Under the pieces are notes generated by a model. That model was not told where the DNA came from. It did not search any database and saw only the letters and a list, made by a program, of their open reading frames with translations. Positions 8,737 through 16,520 of a stretch of DNA of 21,280 nt are shown one piece after another. The stretch covers positions 1-21,280 of the forward strand of contig DASRRM010000505.1 in the NCBI GenBank assembly GCA_035695715.1. The letters are read 5' to 3'. The translations under genes and the position numbers were made by a program. Source of the DNA: RYN-428 sp035695715. GTDB lineage: Bacteria > Planctomycetota > Phycisphaerae > Tepidisphaerales > Tepidisphaeraceae. Position 1 is the first letter of the stretch; each line of letters opens with the position of its first letter.

Positions 8737-9248
8737 ATGAAGAGCTTAAGCGACAGGCGCGGCAATATATGGCCAATGAGCGGCCAGGGCACACCCTGCA
8801 AGCCACCGCGCTGGTCAATGAAGCGTATGTCAAGATGATGGGCGGCGCGGCGATTGGGTTTCAGAATCGACTTCACTTCTTTCAAGTCGCGGCGCAGGCG
8901 ATGCGCCGAATCCTGGTGGACCATGCCCGCACCCGCGGCGCCCAGAAGCGCGGGGCGGGTGGACGCCGCACCGATCTGGAGCAGGTCACCATCGCCGCCC
9001 GCGATCCTGACCCCGCGGCGGCGGCAGCGGCAGCCGAAAGTGATGTCGCCGACTGGGAAGGACTGGACCGGGCGCTGACCCGGCTGGAGGAAACCGACCC
9101 GCGCCGATTCCAGGTGGTCATGTATCGTTATTTTGCCGGATTGCAGGTGACACAAATCGCGGAATTGCTCGGGGTGGACCGCAAGACCGTGCAACGCGAT
9201 TGGGACGGTGTCCGGGCTTTCCTGCTGATGGAGATGGAGCAAGCGTGA
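8730..9248 (+). pseudogene. ECF sigma factor (planctomycete Sigma70_ECF type), 5'-truncated
   Basis: 172 residues of an ECF sigma factor remain, starting at LVYEELKRQARQYM in region 2. The family core GHTLQATALVNEAYVKMM and the HFFQVAAQAMRRILVDHAR segment are present. So is region 4 with its helix-turn-helix (RYFAGLQVTQIAELLGVDR, then KTVQRDWDGVRAFLL). Family members usually have another 20-30 residues before this point and a start codon; here the upstream bases are the antisense of the truncated kinase. The first in-frame ATG is 8769, inside region 2, with no ribosome-binding site. In planctomycetes such sigma genes often sit beside Ser/Thr kinase genes. No promoter can lie between the two, because the homologies touch. 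Confidence 0.88.
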
Positions 9249-9412
9249 AAGGCTGGGTGGGTTTTTCGCGGGTCGCCGGTGGTTTCCTTTTTCCGGTTGT
9301 CGTTTTAATAAATGTCGCACTCTGGCGGCGACTTCGCATTTCTGTGTGACGGGTTCAAGACGCAGCAGTTTCAATATATCAACGCCGCGATTCGAACCCG
9401 CGGAGAAACACC

Positions 9413-9916
9413 ATGACGATGCAGCCGCACATGTTGGAAGGAATGCGACTTCGCTGCCCGCGGTGCGGCGAGGCGGAGATCATCGGGCACGAATCGCTCG
9501 GCAAGCGGGGACGATGCCGGCGATGTGGGACGCTGTTTCAGATTCCGCGGCCGGCGTTCGCCGGGGCCGCGCCGGCGCGGCCGCATGCGGCGGCCGCAGG
9601 GCCGAGCTACACGCTGGTGATCGTCGCCGTTGCGATGGTGACGGCGATTCTGGTCGGAGGCGGGATTTTCGCTTTCGAGCATATGAAGGAATCACGGCTC
9701 GAAAAGGAATCGATGGATGCAACTTCCGCGCACGGGTACGGCGGCGCAACCGCTGCGCCGGTGCAAGTGCGTCAGTCGGTGCGGCCGGAGTTTGAAAATG
9801 ATATTACGCCGCCGGTGCGGGAGCCGTTGGACGGATCAACGGAAATGAAGAAGCCCGATGAAGTTCCGGATGGTTCTGCAGATCGTGCGATTGAACCCGC
9901 CCCCAAGCAACCATGA
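9413..9916 (+). CDS. MJ0042-like zinc-ribbon membrane protein
   Basis: 167 residues. A zinc ribbon at the N-terminus has CPRCG (Cys15, Cys18) and CRRCG (Cys35, Cys38) followed by TLFQIP, the MJ0042 pattern. After an Ala/Pro linker, one transmembrane helix spans about residues 66-88 (YTLVIVAVAMVTAILVGGGI). The rest is a charged, proline-rich tail of about 75 residues with no recognised domain. GGAG at 9402-9405, eight or so bases before the ATG, supports the start. It is the first of three co-directional zinc-ribbon genes; the next starts 8 bases after this stop. The ribbon probably binds zinc in the cytoplasm, with the tail outside. The role is unknown. Confidence 0.8.
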   Translation: MTMQPHMLEGMRLRCPRCGEAEIIGHESLGKRGRCRRCGTLFQIPRPAFAGAAPARPHAAAAGPSYTLVIVAVAMVTAILVGGGIFAFEHMKESRLEKESMDATSAHGYGGATAAPVQVRQSVRPEFENDITPPVREPLDGSTEMKKPDEVPDGSADRAIEPAPKQP

Positions 9917-9924
9917 GGTGATTC

Positions 9925-10413
9925 ATGTTAACCAGGATTGTTCCATCAAACGGGGTGTCACCCATGACCGCGCTGCGAATTCACTGCCCGATCTGCAAAG
10001 AACCCGAGCGGATTCCGCAAAGCGCCGTGGGTCGGCGCGCACAGTGCAACAAGTGCGGCAGCATGTTTCGCATCGCCGCGCCGGGGACGGGGATCGACAC
10101 ACCCGCCCCACCGGCGCGGGTGATCACGCCGCCGCCGCTTCCGGTGATGTCTTACGCGCCGGCTTCATACCCGCCGGGGGCATTCGCACGCCACGCGGCG
10201 GCAAAGGCGCCGCCGGCAACCGTCCGAAAACGCGCGCTGATCGGCTTGTGTGTGGGACTGTGCCTGGTGATCGGCGGAATCGTCATTACCGCGGTGAGTT
10301 ATGGCAGCGCATCCGACAGCGGCGGCACCTATGTCGTGCTCTGGGGACCCGTCGTGTTTGGCGCGGGGATGACGCTTCGATCGATGTACCGCCTGATGAG
10401 CGGCAGCGAATGA
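9925..10413 (+). CDS. MJ0042-like zinc-ribbon protein with two membrane helices
   Basis: 162 residues. CPICK (Cys21, Cys24) and CNKCGSMFRI (Cys41, Cys44) form a zinc ribbon. A Pro/Ala-rich linker follows, then helices at about 104-124 (ALIGLCVGLCLVIGGIVITAV) and 134-152 (GTYVVLWGPVVFGAGMT). The start at 9925 is preceded by GAGGTGA, which overlaps the previous gene's stop and suggests translational coupling. An in-frame ATG at 9964, behind GGGGTG, would start right at the ribbon (MTALRIHC) as in many relatives, so either start is possible. Function is unknown. The shared ribbon suggests duplication from, or a joint complex with, its neighbours. Confidence 0.78.
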   Translation: MLTRIVPSNGVSPMTALRIHCPICKEPERIPQSAVGRRAQCNKCGSMFRIAAPGTGIDTPAPPARVITPPPLPVMSYAPASYPPGAFARHAAAKAPPATVRKRALIGLCVGLCLVIGGIVITAVSYGSASDSGGTYVVLWGPVVFGAGMTLRSMYRLMSGSE

Positions 10414-10455
10414 CCTCGTTCCTGTTTCGTCTCGCCCCTTCCCCCGGAGACTCTC

Positions 10456-11238
10456 ATGACCAGCCGGCAGCCGATGCATGATCCCGCCACGCTCCACCAG
10501 ATGATGGCGACGCAATGCCCGACCTGCGGCCGGCAATATAACCTCCCTGCCCGGCGAATCGGCCGCCGCGGCAAATGTGCCTGTGGAGCGGAATTTGTCA
10601 TCGGACAGCCACACGCCGCGTTTCCCCGGGCCGCGGCGGCGCCGGCCATGCGCGGAATCGAAATCGTCGAAAATGACCTGGAGTCGTCCGGCCGCGAAAG
10701 AACCATCCGCAGTCTTAAGGTGCTGGGTGCCTATACCGCCGAACGGCGCAAGGCATTTGCGGTGGGGAGAGTCTCATTCACCAATCGCCGAGTCGTGCTG
10801 CACAAGTTTGACCAATTTCGATTTTTTATGGTGGGGCCGGCGTTGTCGCTGGTTCCGCCCATTCATCGATGGATCACCGCCGGGGAGATGTATCAGTTTG
10901 CCTTCACCGACCTGGCGCGGGTGACAGATGCGTCGCCGAAATCGCATGCCCGCGTTTGCCTGGAGTTGCTGGATGGGACATGGTTCGAGTTGCGATTAAG
11001 CAAATGGGGCAAGGGCAAGCTGGTGAAGACCGCCGCCGCCGCGCTGGACCGGGTGCTGCGGGAGTGCGCGGAGATGGGATTGGAACAGGTGTCGGCCACG
11101 GAATGGCGCGTGGCGACAGCGAACGGCAAACATGTGCTTCCGATGGGGATCATCCAACCCGTCGGCACATTCGCGGCGCAGGAACCGGAATTGCCGGTGG
11201 CCGTGGCGGAAGTGATTTATGAAAACGATGGTGCGTGA
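10456..11238 (+). CDS. Zinc-ribbon protein with PH/GRAM-like domain
   Basis: 260 residues. The N-terminal ribbon has CPTCG (Cys21, Cys24) and then CACGAEF (Cys41, Cys43), so the second knuckle is CxC instead of the usual CxxC. Residues about 75-225 resemble a PH/GRAM-like beta fold: GRVSFTNRRVVLHKF is the typical strand-turn-strand, later come LARVTDASPK and VCLELLDGTWFELRLSKW, and it closes with a long helix (AAAALDRVLRECAEM). No signal peptide or certain membrane helix is seen; FFMVGPALSLVPPI is only a short hydrophobic patch. GGAG sits about nine bases before the ATG. It lies 42 bases after the second zinc-ribbon gene and probably belongs to the same operon. The domain call is by pattern only and function is unknown. 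Confidence 0.72.
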   Translation: MTSRQPMHDPATLHQMMATQCPTCGRQYNLPARRIGRRGKCACGAEFVIGQPHAAFPRAAAAPAMRGIEIVENDLESSGRERTIRSLKVLGAYTAERRKAFAVGRVSFTNRRVVLHKFDQFRFFMVGPALSLVPPIHRWITAGEMYQFAFTDLARVTDASPKSHARVCLELLDGTWFELRLSKWGKGKLVKTAAAALDRVLRECAEMGLEQVSATEWRVATANGKHVLPMGIIQPVGTFAAQEPELPVAVAEVIYENDGA

Positions 11239-11274
11239 CACGCGCCGTGTGGAGTTGTGCGATTGCGATATGGC

Positions 11275-11322
11275 GGGAATCTAAGAGGTCGGGGGAATCT
11301 AAGGGGTCGGGAGTCTTAGATT
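11275..11322. repeat. 18-bp tandem repeat and hairpin between convergent genes
   Basis: GGGAATCTAAGAGGTCGG (11275-11292) is followed directly by a copy with one change (11293-11310). AATCTAAG at 11296-11303 then pairs perfectly with CTTAGATT at 11315-11322 across an 11-base loop. It sits between the ends of two converging genes, so it could act as a two-way transcription stop, but no T-tract follows on either strand. Confidence 0.7.
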
Positions 11323-11360
11323 GGCGGAGAGCATGAAACTGTGACACTTCCTTCTTCCGA

Positions 11361-12452
11361 TCAGTGCTCTGATTCCGCGGGCATTTCAGGAACGCCGGGG
11401 TCGTTCAGGATTTGCACGGCGGTTCCGTCGCCGAGGTGTTTCCAATCCTGAAGCACCCAGACTACTTTCTTCCCCGGCGTCACTTCAATGAGTTGAGGGC
11501 CCTGGCTGCCTTTGCCGCGCGAGGTGAAGATCGTGTTTCCGTTGGCAAGCCGGGTGCAGCTTTGCGGCGCCGAGGCGAATTGGTATTCGCCCGGCAGATC
11601 CTTTTTGCAATTAAACTCCCAGATCGTGTCGCCTTTGGCGTTCACTTCCCGTGTAAGGCTGTCCTTTTCGTCGGTGATCAGGGTGTTGCCATTCTTGAGC
11701 CTGAGGGCAGCCCAGGGCGTATTGATTTTGTACTTCCAGATTTCCTTGAAATCCTTGTCATATTCAGCGACGTACCCTTCGCCGAGGAAGGAGATGAGAT
11801 AAGTTCCCTGCGCGGTGACGCGAGCGCGGCGGAACTGCGGGTGAATCCCCGCGGCGGGATTAAACGGCAGCTCGTGATTCACCTCGACATCGCCGGTCTT
11901 GATGTTGATCACCTTCAGCCTGGGCGGCTTGCCGTTCTCCACGAACATGACCTTATCGAGTCCAAGAGGCTGGCAAGTGTGTATTTCCGTGTGGCCGGCA
12001 TCATTGGGGACATGGCAATCGTATCGCCACACGACTTTCTTATCCGGCGTGATTTCAGCAACGTACGCCATTCGGCTGAACAGGATGTTGCCGTTGGAAA
12101 GCATCCAGACATCGTCAAATTCAGGGCCGGTGCCGGTGGAGAAGGTCCAGATCAGCTTGCCATCATTGACCAGGAACATGGTGTTGCAGTTTTCCCCGAC
12201 GTAGAGCATCGGATGCTGTGCCAGAGCGTTGCCGGGCAGGCCTGGCCGGATGGTTCCATCTTTCCGCTTGTCCGGTGCCGCGATTTCAGTCGGCGCGAAT
12301 GCAGGGACATCGGCAGCGGTGAACAAATGCAGGACATCCATGCAAGGGGTGGCCACCGGCGGCCTGGTCGCCGCAGGCTCAGCGCCGCCAATGGCGGCCA
12401 TGAGGCCCAGGACGCCGACGCTTGCCAGTAAAAAGCAGAATTTTTTCTTCAT
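11361..12452 (-). CDS. Secreted PQQ-like/arylsulfotransferase-like beta-propeller protein
   Basis: 363 residues. It begins MKKKFCFLLASVGVLGLMAA with an IGGAEPA end, a Sec signal without a lipobox. The mature part repeats two short motifs: a strand ending in Trp (GKLIWTF, KKVVWRYDC, KEIWKYKI, GDTIWEFNC, KKVVWVLQDW) and turns with NGN (LSNGNILFS, LKNGNTLIT, LANGNTIFT). This is typical of six- to eight-bladed propellers of the PQQ-like/arylsulfotransferase-like type. Bound PQQ and enzymatic activity cannot be claimed. ATG 12452 is chosen because the signal peptide starts there; an upstream in-frame start near 12494 would add a non-conserved stretch. It converges with the zinc-ribbon operon and lies alone on its strand. 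Confidence 0.82.
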   Translation of the reverse strand: MKKKFCFLLASVGVLGLMAAIGGAEPAATRPPVATPCMDVLHLFTAADVPAFAPTEIAAPDKRKDGTIRPGLPGNALAQHPMLYVGENCNTMFLVNDGKLIWTFSTGTGPEFDDVWMLSNGNILFSRMAYVAEITPDKKVVWRYDCHVPNDAGHTEIHTCQPLGLDKVMFVENGKPPRLKVINIKTGDVEVNHELPFNPAAGIHPQFRRARVTAQGTYLISFLGEGYVAEYDKDFKEIWKYKINTPWAALRLKNGNTLITDEKDSLTREVNAKGDTIWEFNCKKDLPGEYQFASAPQSCTRLANGNTIFTSRGKGSQGPQLIEVTPGKKVVWVLQDWKHLGDGTAVQILNDPGVPEMPAESEH

Positions 12453-12498
12453 GTTGTTTTCCGGTGAGTCCGCGCGGCCTGCGGCAGCAACCAAAATG

Positions 12499-12625
12499 CG
12501 CTCGCGAACGCGCGATGGCGCGAAGAAAGCCGCGAAGGGTGCTTTCGAGTTTTACGGAATCGTCCTCAAATCGCCTGGCATCCGATCTTCGCGTTGGTCT
12601 TCGCGCCATCGCGCCTTCGCGAGCG
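12499..12625. repeat. Long inverted repeat (27-bp arms, one mismatch)
   Basis: The arm 12499-12525 pairs with 12599-12625 over 27 bases with a single mismatch. The pairing resumes inside with CGCGAAG at 12531-12537 against 12587-12593, on the same symmetry axis. The motifs GCGCGATGGCGCGAAG and CTTCGCG dominate. It lies just upstream of the PQQ-like gene's start. A non-coding palindromic element is likeliest, and it might fold as RNA. Confidence 0.75.
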
Positions 12626-12713
12626 TCTTTCGCTTGGCGCTGTCAAGGAAATCTTGTGGCAAAACCACGATTCTCGATGATATCCCTGAAGACCGGGATT
12701 TTCGCGCGACCGA

Positions 12714-12741
12714 TCCGGGTCTTCGGAGTACCTCAGACCCG
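12714..12741. repeat. Short copy of the TCTTCGGAGTACCTCAGA palindromic element
   Basis: CCGGGTCT (12714-12721) pairs with AGACCCGG (12734-12741). The 18 bases TCTTCGGAGTACCTCAGA at 12719-12736 recur exactly at 18431-18448 and, inverted, at 18373-18390. It is a single unit, whereas the 18.4-kb site holds two units facing each other. Confidence 0.8.
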
Positions 12742-12915
12742 GCGTGATTTCCCAGATGCACATCTCCCAATCGTGATGCCTGTCACTTTAACCAACAGCA
12801 GGCCACGGACGACTACTATCGCCGGAGCTATTGCACGTATCAAGCGGAGGCTCGGTTTGCTGCGCCGGGTTTATGTATTGAGCGACGGGATGCGCTGCAT
12901 CGCTACTCCACGTCG

Positions 12916-13386
12916 TTACTCCGCGCCCGGGGCGGCGGTCCGCCTTTTGGCCAGGTCGTCCCTTAGAAATCGCTTGAAGGTTGGGATGCCCGCGTCATCC
13001 CATTTTGTTTCAATTTGTTTTGACAGCTCCTGGTTGTTACGCACCAGTTCGGCAAATGCCATCGCTTCGGATGAGTCGGGTTTGGCGAGGATGTGGCGGT
13101 CGTGGGTGTCGGCGGAAAAAAGAGCGTGCTCGGCGTCGGGGGAACGCTCGATTACCAATTTCATGTGGGGATAAAAACGGTTGCCGAGGCGAACGCAATA
13201 TTTGGTGGGCAGATCCGCGGGCGTCCGCTCGAAGGCGGCGATCCGATAAAATTCATCGTCGCTGGCGGCTTTCAGCGCATCAAGGCGGGCGCGAACCGAT
13301 GACGGCGGCGAGGAAATATATGCCACCGACAGGTAGAGTTCGATGGCTTTTAAAGTCTGCGAAGTCGGGGGCAATTGCCAGCTCAT
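12916..13386 (-). CDS. Conserved hypothetical protein, planctomycete type
   Basis: 156 residues, soluble, with no signal or membrane helix. I do not recognise a named family. The layout is a helical N-terminus (TLKAIELYLSVAY), a middle stretch with RLGNRFYPHMKLVIERSPD and ALFSADTHDRH, and a helical end (AFAELVRNNQELSKQIETKW, then GIPTFKRFLRDDL). The patterned GNRFYPHMKL and DTHDRH segments look conserved, and their His and Asp residues could bind a metal, but that is speculation. The start is supported by AAAGGAAAG about six bases upstream. It is divergent from the response regulator gene, with 79 bases between the two starts, so the two may share a control region. Confidence 0.7.
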   Translation of the reverse strand: MSWQLPPTSQTLKAIELYLSVAYISSPPSSVRARLDALKAASDDEFYRIAAFERTPADLPTKYCVRLGNRFYPHMKLVIERSPDAEHALFSADTHDRHILAKPDSSEAMAFAELVRNNQELSKQIETKWDDAGIPTFKRFLRDDLAKRRTAAPGAE

Positions 13387-13453
13387 TTTAACTTTCCTTT
13401 TCCGCGGTCTATTTCGGCCCGATGCGACCTAGAATAGTATGCTCGAAGTCCGC

Positions 13454-13458
13454 GGAGG
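13454..13458 (+). promoter_or_regulatory. Ribosome-binding site deciding the start of the 13466 regulator
   Basis: GGAGG lies seven bases before ATG 13466. An in-frame ATG at 13439 lacks such a site and would add nine residues (MLEVRGGDC) not expected of a receiver domain. Confidence 0.7.
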
Positions 13459-13465
13459 CGACTGC

Positions 13466-13882
13466 ATGGATTCAGCCAACAACCGGCAATGGACCGACCG
13501 CCACGTACTTGTGGTGGAAGACGATCCGGAAATCAACCGTTTGATCGGGGATTACGTGGAGTTTGCCGGTTTTCATTATGTGGCCGCGTTGGATGGCCGG
13601 CATGCGTTAAGCGAAATGAATGAGCGCATTCCGTGCGCGGTGGTGCTGGACTTGATGCTGCCGGACGTGAGCGGGTGGGAGGTATGTCGTCGAATCAAAG
13701 GCGACCGCCAGACGCAGGATGTGCCGGTGATCATCCTGACGGCGTTGGACAACGACGATGCCCGTAGCGAAGGGATGCGCAGCGGCGCATCGGAATACAT
13801 GACCAAGCCATTCGATCCGGATCAGCTTTTGGCTCTGCTCAAGAAATATGCGGGGGCGGCGGTGCTGGGGGTTGAGGAATAA
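13466..13882 (+). CDS. Single-domain response regulator (CheY-like receiver)
   Basis: 138 residues, a receiver domain with nothing attached. The acidic pocket is VVEDDPE (Asp19, Asp20). The phosphate-accepting Asp62 is in VVLDLMLPD, the switch threonine is Thr92 in IILTA, and Lys114 is in TKPFDP, so all key residues are present. With no output domain it would act as a phosphate shuttle or by binding partners. It ends five bases from the convergent end of the histidine kinase gene, a likely partner by position. Which kinase feeds it is not shown. Confidence 0.9.
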   Translation: MDSANNRQWTDRHVLVVEDDPEINRLIGDYVEFAGFHYVAALDGRHALSEMNERIPCAVVLDLMLPDVSGWEVCRRIKGDRQTQDVPVIILTALDNDDARSEGMRSGASEYMTKPFDPDQLLALLKKYAGAAVLGVEE

Positions 13883-13887
13883 CGTGA

Positions 13888-16383
13888 TTAGCTTGACGCT
13901 GGCGGCGCTTTGACATTCACCGGCAGTGATATCGTAAACGTCGTTCCCTTTCCCATCGCGCTGTTCACATCAATTTTCCCGCCGTGATCCCGGACGATGC
14001 CGTAGCTGATGCTCAGGCCCAGGCCCGTGCCCTGGCCTGGCGGTTTGGTAGTGAAGAAAGGATCGAAGATTTTCCCGCGGATGGCGGGGTCGATGCCGGT
14101 GCCGGTGTCGCTTACTTTTATCTCAACCGTCTGCTGATCCTTTACGCTGGTGGAAATCGTCACTTCGCTATTGTCATGCGATGCATCGATGGCGTTGGTC
14201 AGCAGATTCATGATCACCTGATTGATCTTGGCGGGATAACAGGTGACGCCGGGCAGATCGCCGAGGTCGGCCTTGATGGAAATGCCCCGTTTTTTGGCGT
14301 GGCCCTGGATGATGGTGATGGTCGAGCGAACGCCGTCGTTTAAATTCACTTCCTGCAAATCGCTTTGGTCGAGGCGGGCGAAATCGCGCAGGTCTTTGAC
14401 GATTTGCTGAATGCGCTTGAGCCCCTCGCGCGAGCGCTCGAGCAATTGTTGCAAGTTCACCAGCGTATAGCCGAAATCCATCTCTTTGGAGACGGCGTGA
14501 AGCTGCTCTGCGAGAGAGGGATTGGATTGTTCGATCACGGCGTCGGCCTGCGTGTAGAGATTGAGAAGCCGCAGGATGCCGCGAAGATCGCGTTGCAAGA
14601 CGGCGACGTTGTTGCTGACGAACGAGAGGGGGTTGTTGATCTCATGCGCCACGCCGGCCACCATTTGCCCCAGACCGGCCAGCTTTTCGGTTTGCACCAT
14701 GGTGTTTTGCGCGGTGCGAAGCGCCTGCTGTGCCTGAAGCTCGGATTCCAGCACTTCGGCAAGGCGCTGGTTGGTCTCGCGCAGCTTGTCCTCGTTTTCG
14801 CGGCGCTGGGTAATATCGCGGGCGACGGCGTACATGATCTGGTCCGCCACGATCGGCACCACCGTCCACGACAGCCAGCGAAAGCTTCCATCCTTGCAGC
14901 GATATCGATTCTCAAACGAGATTGTCACGGCCCCCAGCGCCAGCTTTGTTCCCTCGGCAACCGTCGCCTGCACATCGTCGGGATGGACGAAGTCAATCCA
15001 GGGGCGGCTGGTCAGCTCGTCGGGCGTATAGCCGAGCGTTGCTTCCCATGCGGGGTTGACTCTTCGGAAAAACCCGTCGAACCCGGCAATGCACATCAAG
15101 TCGACCGACAGCGTGAAAAAGCGGTCGCGCTCCTCCTCGGCTCGTTTGCGCTTGGAAATATCGTGGGCGATTCCCACGATGCCGACGATCTGTCCCTTTA
15201 AATCGCGGAGGGGGACTTTGGTGACGGTAAGGAAGCGGGTGAGTCCGGCCGGGTCCTGGATTTTCTGCTCGCGGTCGATCAATGCAACGCCGGTGCGGAC
15301 GACGTCGCGTTCCTCGTCGCGAAATTGCTGGGATTGTTGTGGCTGAAAGAAATCGAGATCGGACTTTCCCAGCATCGATTCAGGATCCGCCGCGCCCAGG
15401 GCCTGGGCATGGGCGAGATTGTTCAGCAAAAAATGATGCTCGCGGTCTTTCACGAAAACCATGTCGGGAAGATTGTCGATCAACGAGCGCAAAAGATGGC
15501 GCTCTTCATCAACCCGTTGTTCGGCGCGGCGGCGCTCGACATCCAGCCGCCGCAGAAACCGCGCGTTCCACCAGACCAGCGCCATGAAGGTCGCGGTCAT
15601 CAGCACGCTGAAGAGTGTGATGCTCAAGCCCCGGTCGTAGAGGCGCGGGCTGCCTTGCAGGCAGAGCCATCCCAAGGCCAGCGGCAGCAGCGTTGCCGCC
15701 GGCAGAAGACGCCGGGCGACAACGCCTCCTGCTGTTTCGCTGAGCAGCGTGGCCATTGGCTCGAGGTGCGGCCGGGCCGCGAGGATGGCCGTCCCGAGCA
15801 GCAGGAAAGTGATGGCGGTGCTCAGCGCCATCGGGATATACCCGCTGACCTGGTAAAACCACATCACCCCCTGCACATAACCGGTAAGGGCAAGCAGTGC
15901 GGCGGCAGCGGTAAGGATTGCGAAGACGACGTGCGGGTGACCGCGGCGGGTGGGGTAATCGAGCAGCAACAGCGCCGCCCCAAGACAAAGAAATCCGCCG
16001 GCGGTGTTGGGCGCCATGGGATTGCTCGCCGACCGAACGGGAAACAGCCAGCGGTCGGGCGCCAGGGGCAAGCCGCCTCCCAGGAACTTCAGAATGCCGA
16101 CGGCCAACACGACGGCCGCGCAGGCGATGGCGATTTGGCGGCGCAGGTGACCGCGTGGCGGCTTGCGGATGACCAGCGCAAGCGAGATTCCGGCCAGCAT
16201 CATCGCGACGGCCGTGAGGGGATTCATCGATGGATTGCCGGGACGAGATGGGCGGTGGAAAACATCAACGGAGAATATCCACCCGGCCATCGCCAGCGCG
16301 CTGATGATGATCACCAGTACGGCGGTGCTCCAGGCATAGCCTGGAAGGATGGCGGCAAGTCGGGGGCTGGGGCGGGCGTTCAT
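13888..16383 (-). CDS. Multi-TM PAS-PAS sensor histidine kinase
   Basis: 831 residues. The N-terminal 275 residues form seven or eight membrane helices (about 18-38, 54-72, 84-101, 126-141, 150-170, 183-202, 226-243, 253-271), an integral sensor of no type I can name. Two PAS domains follow at about 296-410 (LIDNLPDMVFVKD, ending GIAHDISKRK) and 420-527 (GFFRRVNPAWEATLGYTPDEL, ending AVARDITQRRE). The dimerisation domain has GVAHEINNPL with the phosphorylated His580. The ATPase domain has the N-box NLLTNAIDAS, G1 DTGTG (759-763) and G2 GTGLGLS (785-791). It should be active in autophosphorylation; the signal is unknown. GGGGAG about eight bases before the ATG supports the start. It carries no receiver of its own, so it must pass phosphate to a separate protein. 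Confidence 0.93.
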   Translation of the reverse strand: MNARPSPRLAAILPGYAWSTAVLVIIISALAMAGWIFSVDVFHRPSRPGNPSMNPLTAVAMMLAGISLALVIRKPPRGHLRRQIAIACAAVVLAVGILKFLGGGLPLAPDRWLFPVRSASNPMAPNTAGGFLCLGAALLLLDYPTRRGHPHVVFAILTAAAALLALTGYVQGVMWFYQVSGYIPMALSTAITFLLLGTAILAARPHLEPMATLLSETAGGVVARRLLPAATLLPLALGWLCLQGSPRLYDRGLSITLFSVLMTATFMALVWWNARFLRRLDVERRRAEQRVDEERHLLRSLIDNLPDMVFVKDREHHFLLNNLAHAQALGAADPESMLGKSDLDFFQPQQSQQFRDEERDVVRTGVALIDREQKIQDPAGLTRFLTVTKVPLRDLKGQIVGIVGIAHDISKRKRAEEERDRFFTLSVDLMCIAGFDGFFRRVNPAWEATLGYTPDELTSRPWIDFVHPDDVQATVAEGTKLALGAVTISFENRYRCKDGSFRWLSWTVVPIVADQIMYAVARDITQRRENEDKLRETNQRLAEVLESELQAQQALRTAQNTMVQTEKLAGLGQMVAGVAHEINNPLSFVSNNVAVLQRDLRGILRLLNLYTQADAVIEQSNPSLAEQLHAVSKEMDFGYTLVNLQQLLERSREGLKRIQQIVKDLRDFARLDQSDLQEVNLNDGVRSTITIIQGHAKKRGISIKADLGDLPGVTCYPAKINQVIMNLLTNAIDASHDNSEVTISTSVKDQQTVEIKVSDTGTGIDPAIRGKIFDPFFTTKPPGQGTGLGLSISYGIVRDHGGKIDVNSAMGKGTTFTISLPVNVKAPPASS

Positions 16384-16462
16384 AATCGTCTCCCCGCGCG
16401 GAATTGGCCCAAACCAGTGGAATAAAGCATCGCGCCTGTGGGACTGTTAACATCAGTAGACC

Positions 16463-16484
16463 GTCATCCCGAGCTCAGGATGAC
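16463..16484. repeat. Small hairpin between the two kinase genes
   Basis: GTCATCC at 16463-16469 pairs with GGATGAC at 16478-16484 across an eight-base loop. It lies in the 137-base gap downstream of the receiver-kinase gene and upstream of the sensor kinase gene. There is no T-tract, so a terminator role is only possible. Such GTCATCC hairpins also occur as dispersed intergenic repeats. Confidence 0.45.
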
Positions 16485-16520
16485 AACCCTGGAGCGATGG
16501 TGCCAAACTGAAAAAACGTC

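Larger units (their letters stand above)
12453..12915. other. 463-bp intergenic stretch with two hairpin repeats
   Basis: No coding region is convincing here on either strand. It contains the large imperfect hairpin at 12499-12625 and the small palindromic element at 12714-12741. CTGAAGACCGG at 12685-12695 is a loose inverted partner of the latter. The remainder (12742-12915) shows nothing I can assign. Confidence 0.6.

Noticed and set aside
8730..9374. Minus-strand extension of the kinase frame
   Set aside because: The frame is open but lies opposite sigma-factor codons and shows no kinase N-lobe motif, so it is not kinase sequence.
12552..12770. Small minus-strand open frames between the PQQ-like gene and the hypothetical protein
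   Set aside because: They read through the palindromic repeats (the GSEVLRRPGS-type translation recurs at the 18.4-kb repeat), which marks translated repeat DNA, not a gene.
13407..13440. Possible sigma70 promoter (TAGAAT or TAGTAT as -10) before the 13466 regulator
   Set aside because: No acceptable -35 hexamer is found at 16-18 bases upstream of either candidate.
15325..16425. 366-codon plus-strand open frame opposite the PAS histidine kinase
   Set aside because: Antisense shadow; its translation is low-complexity Arg/Gly/Gln-rich without recognisable domains, while the opposite strand encodes a full histidine kinase.
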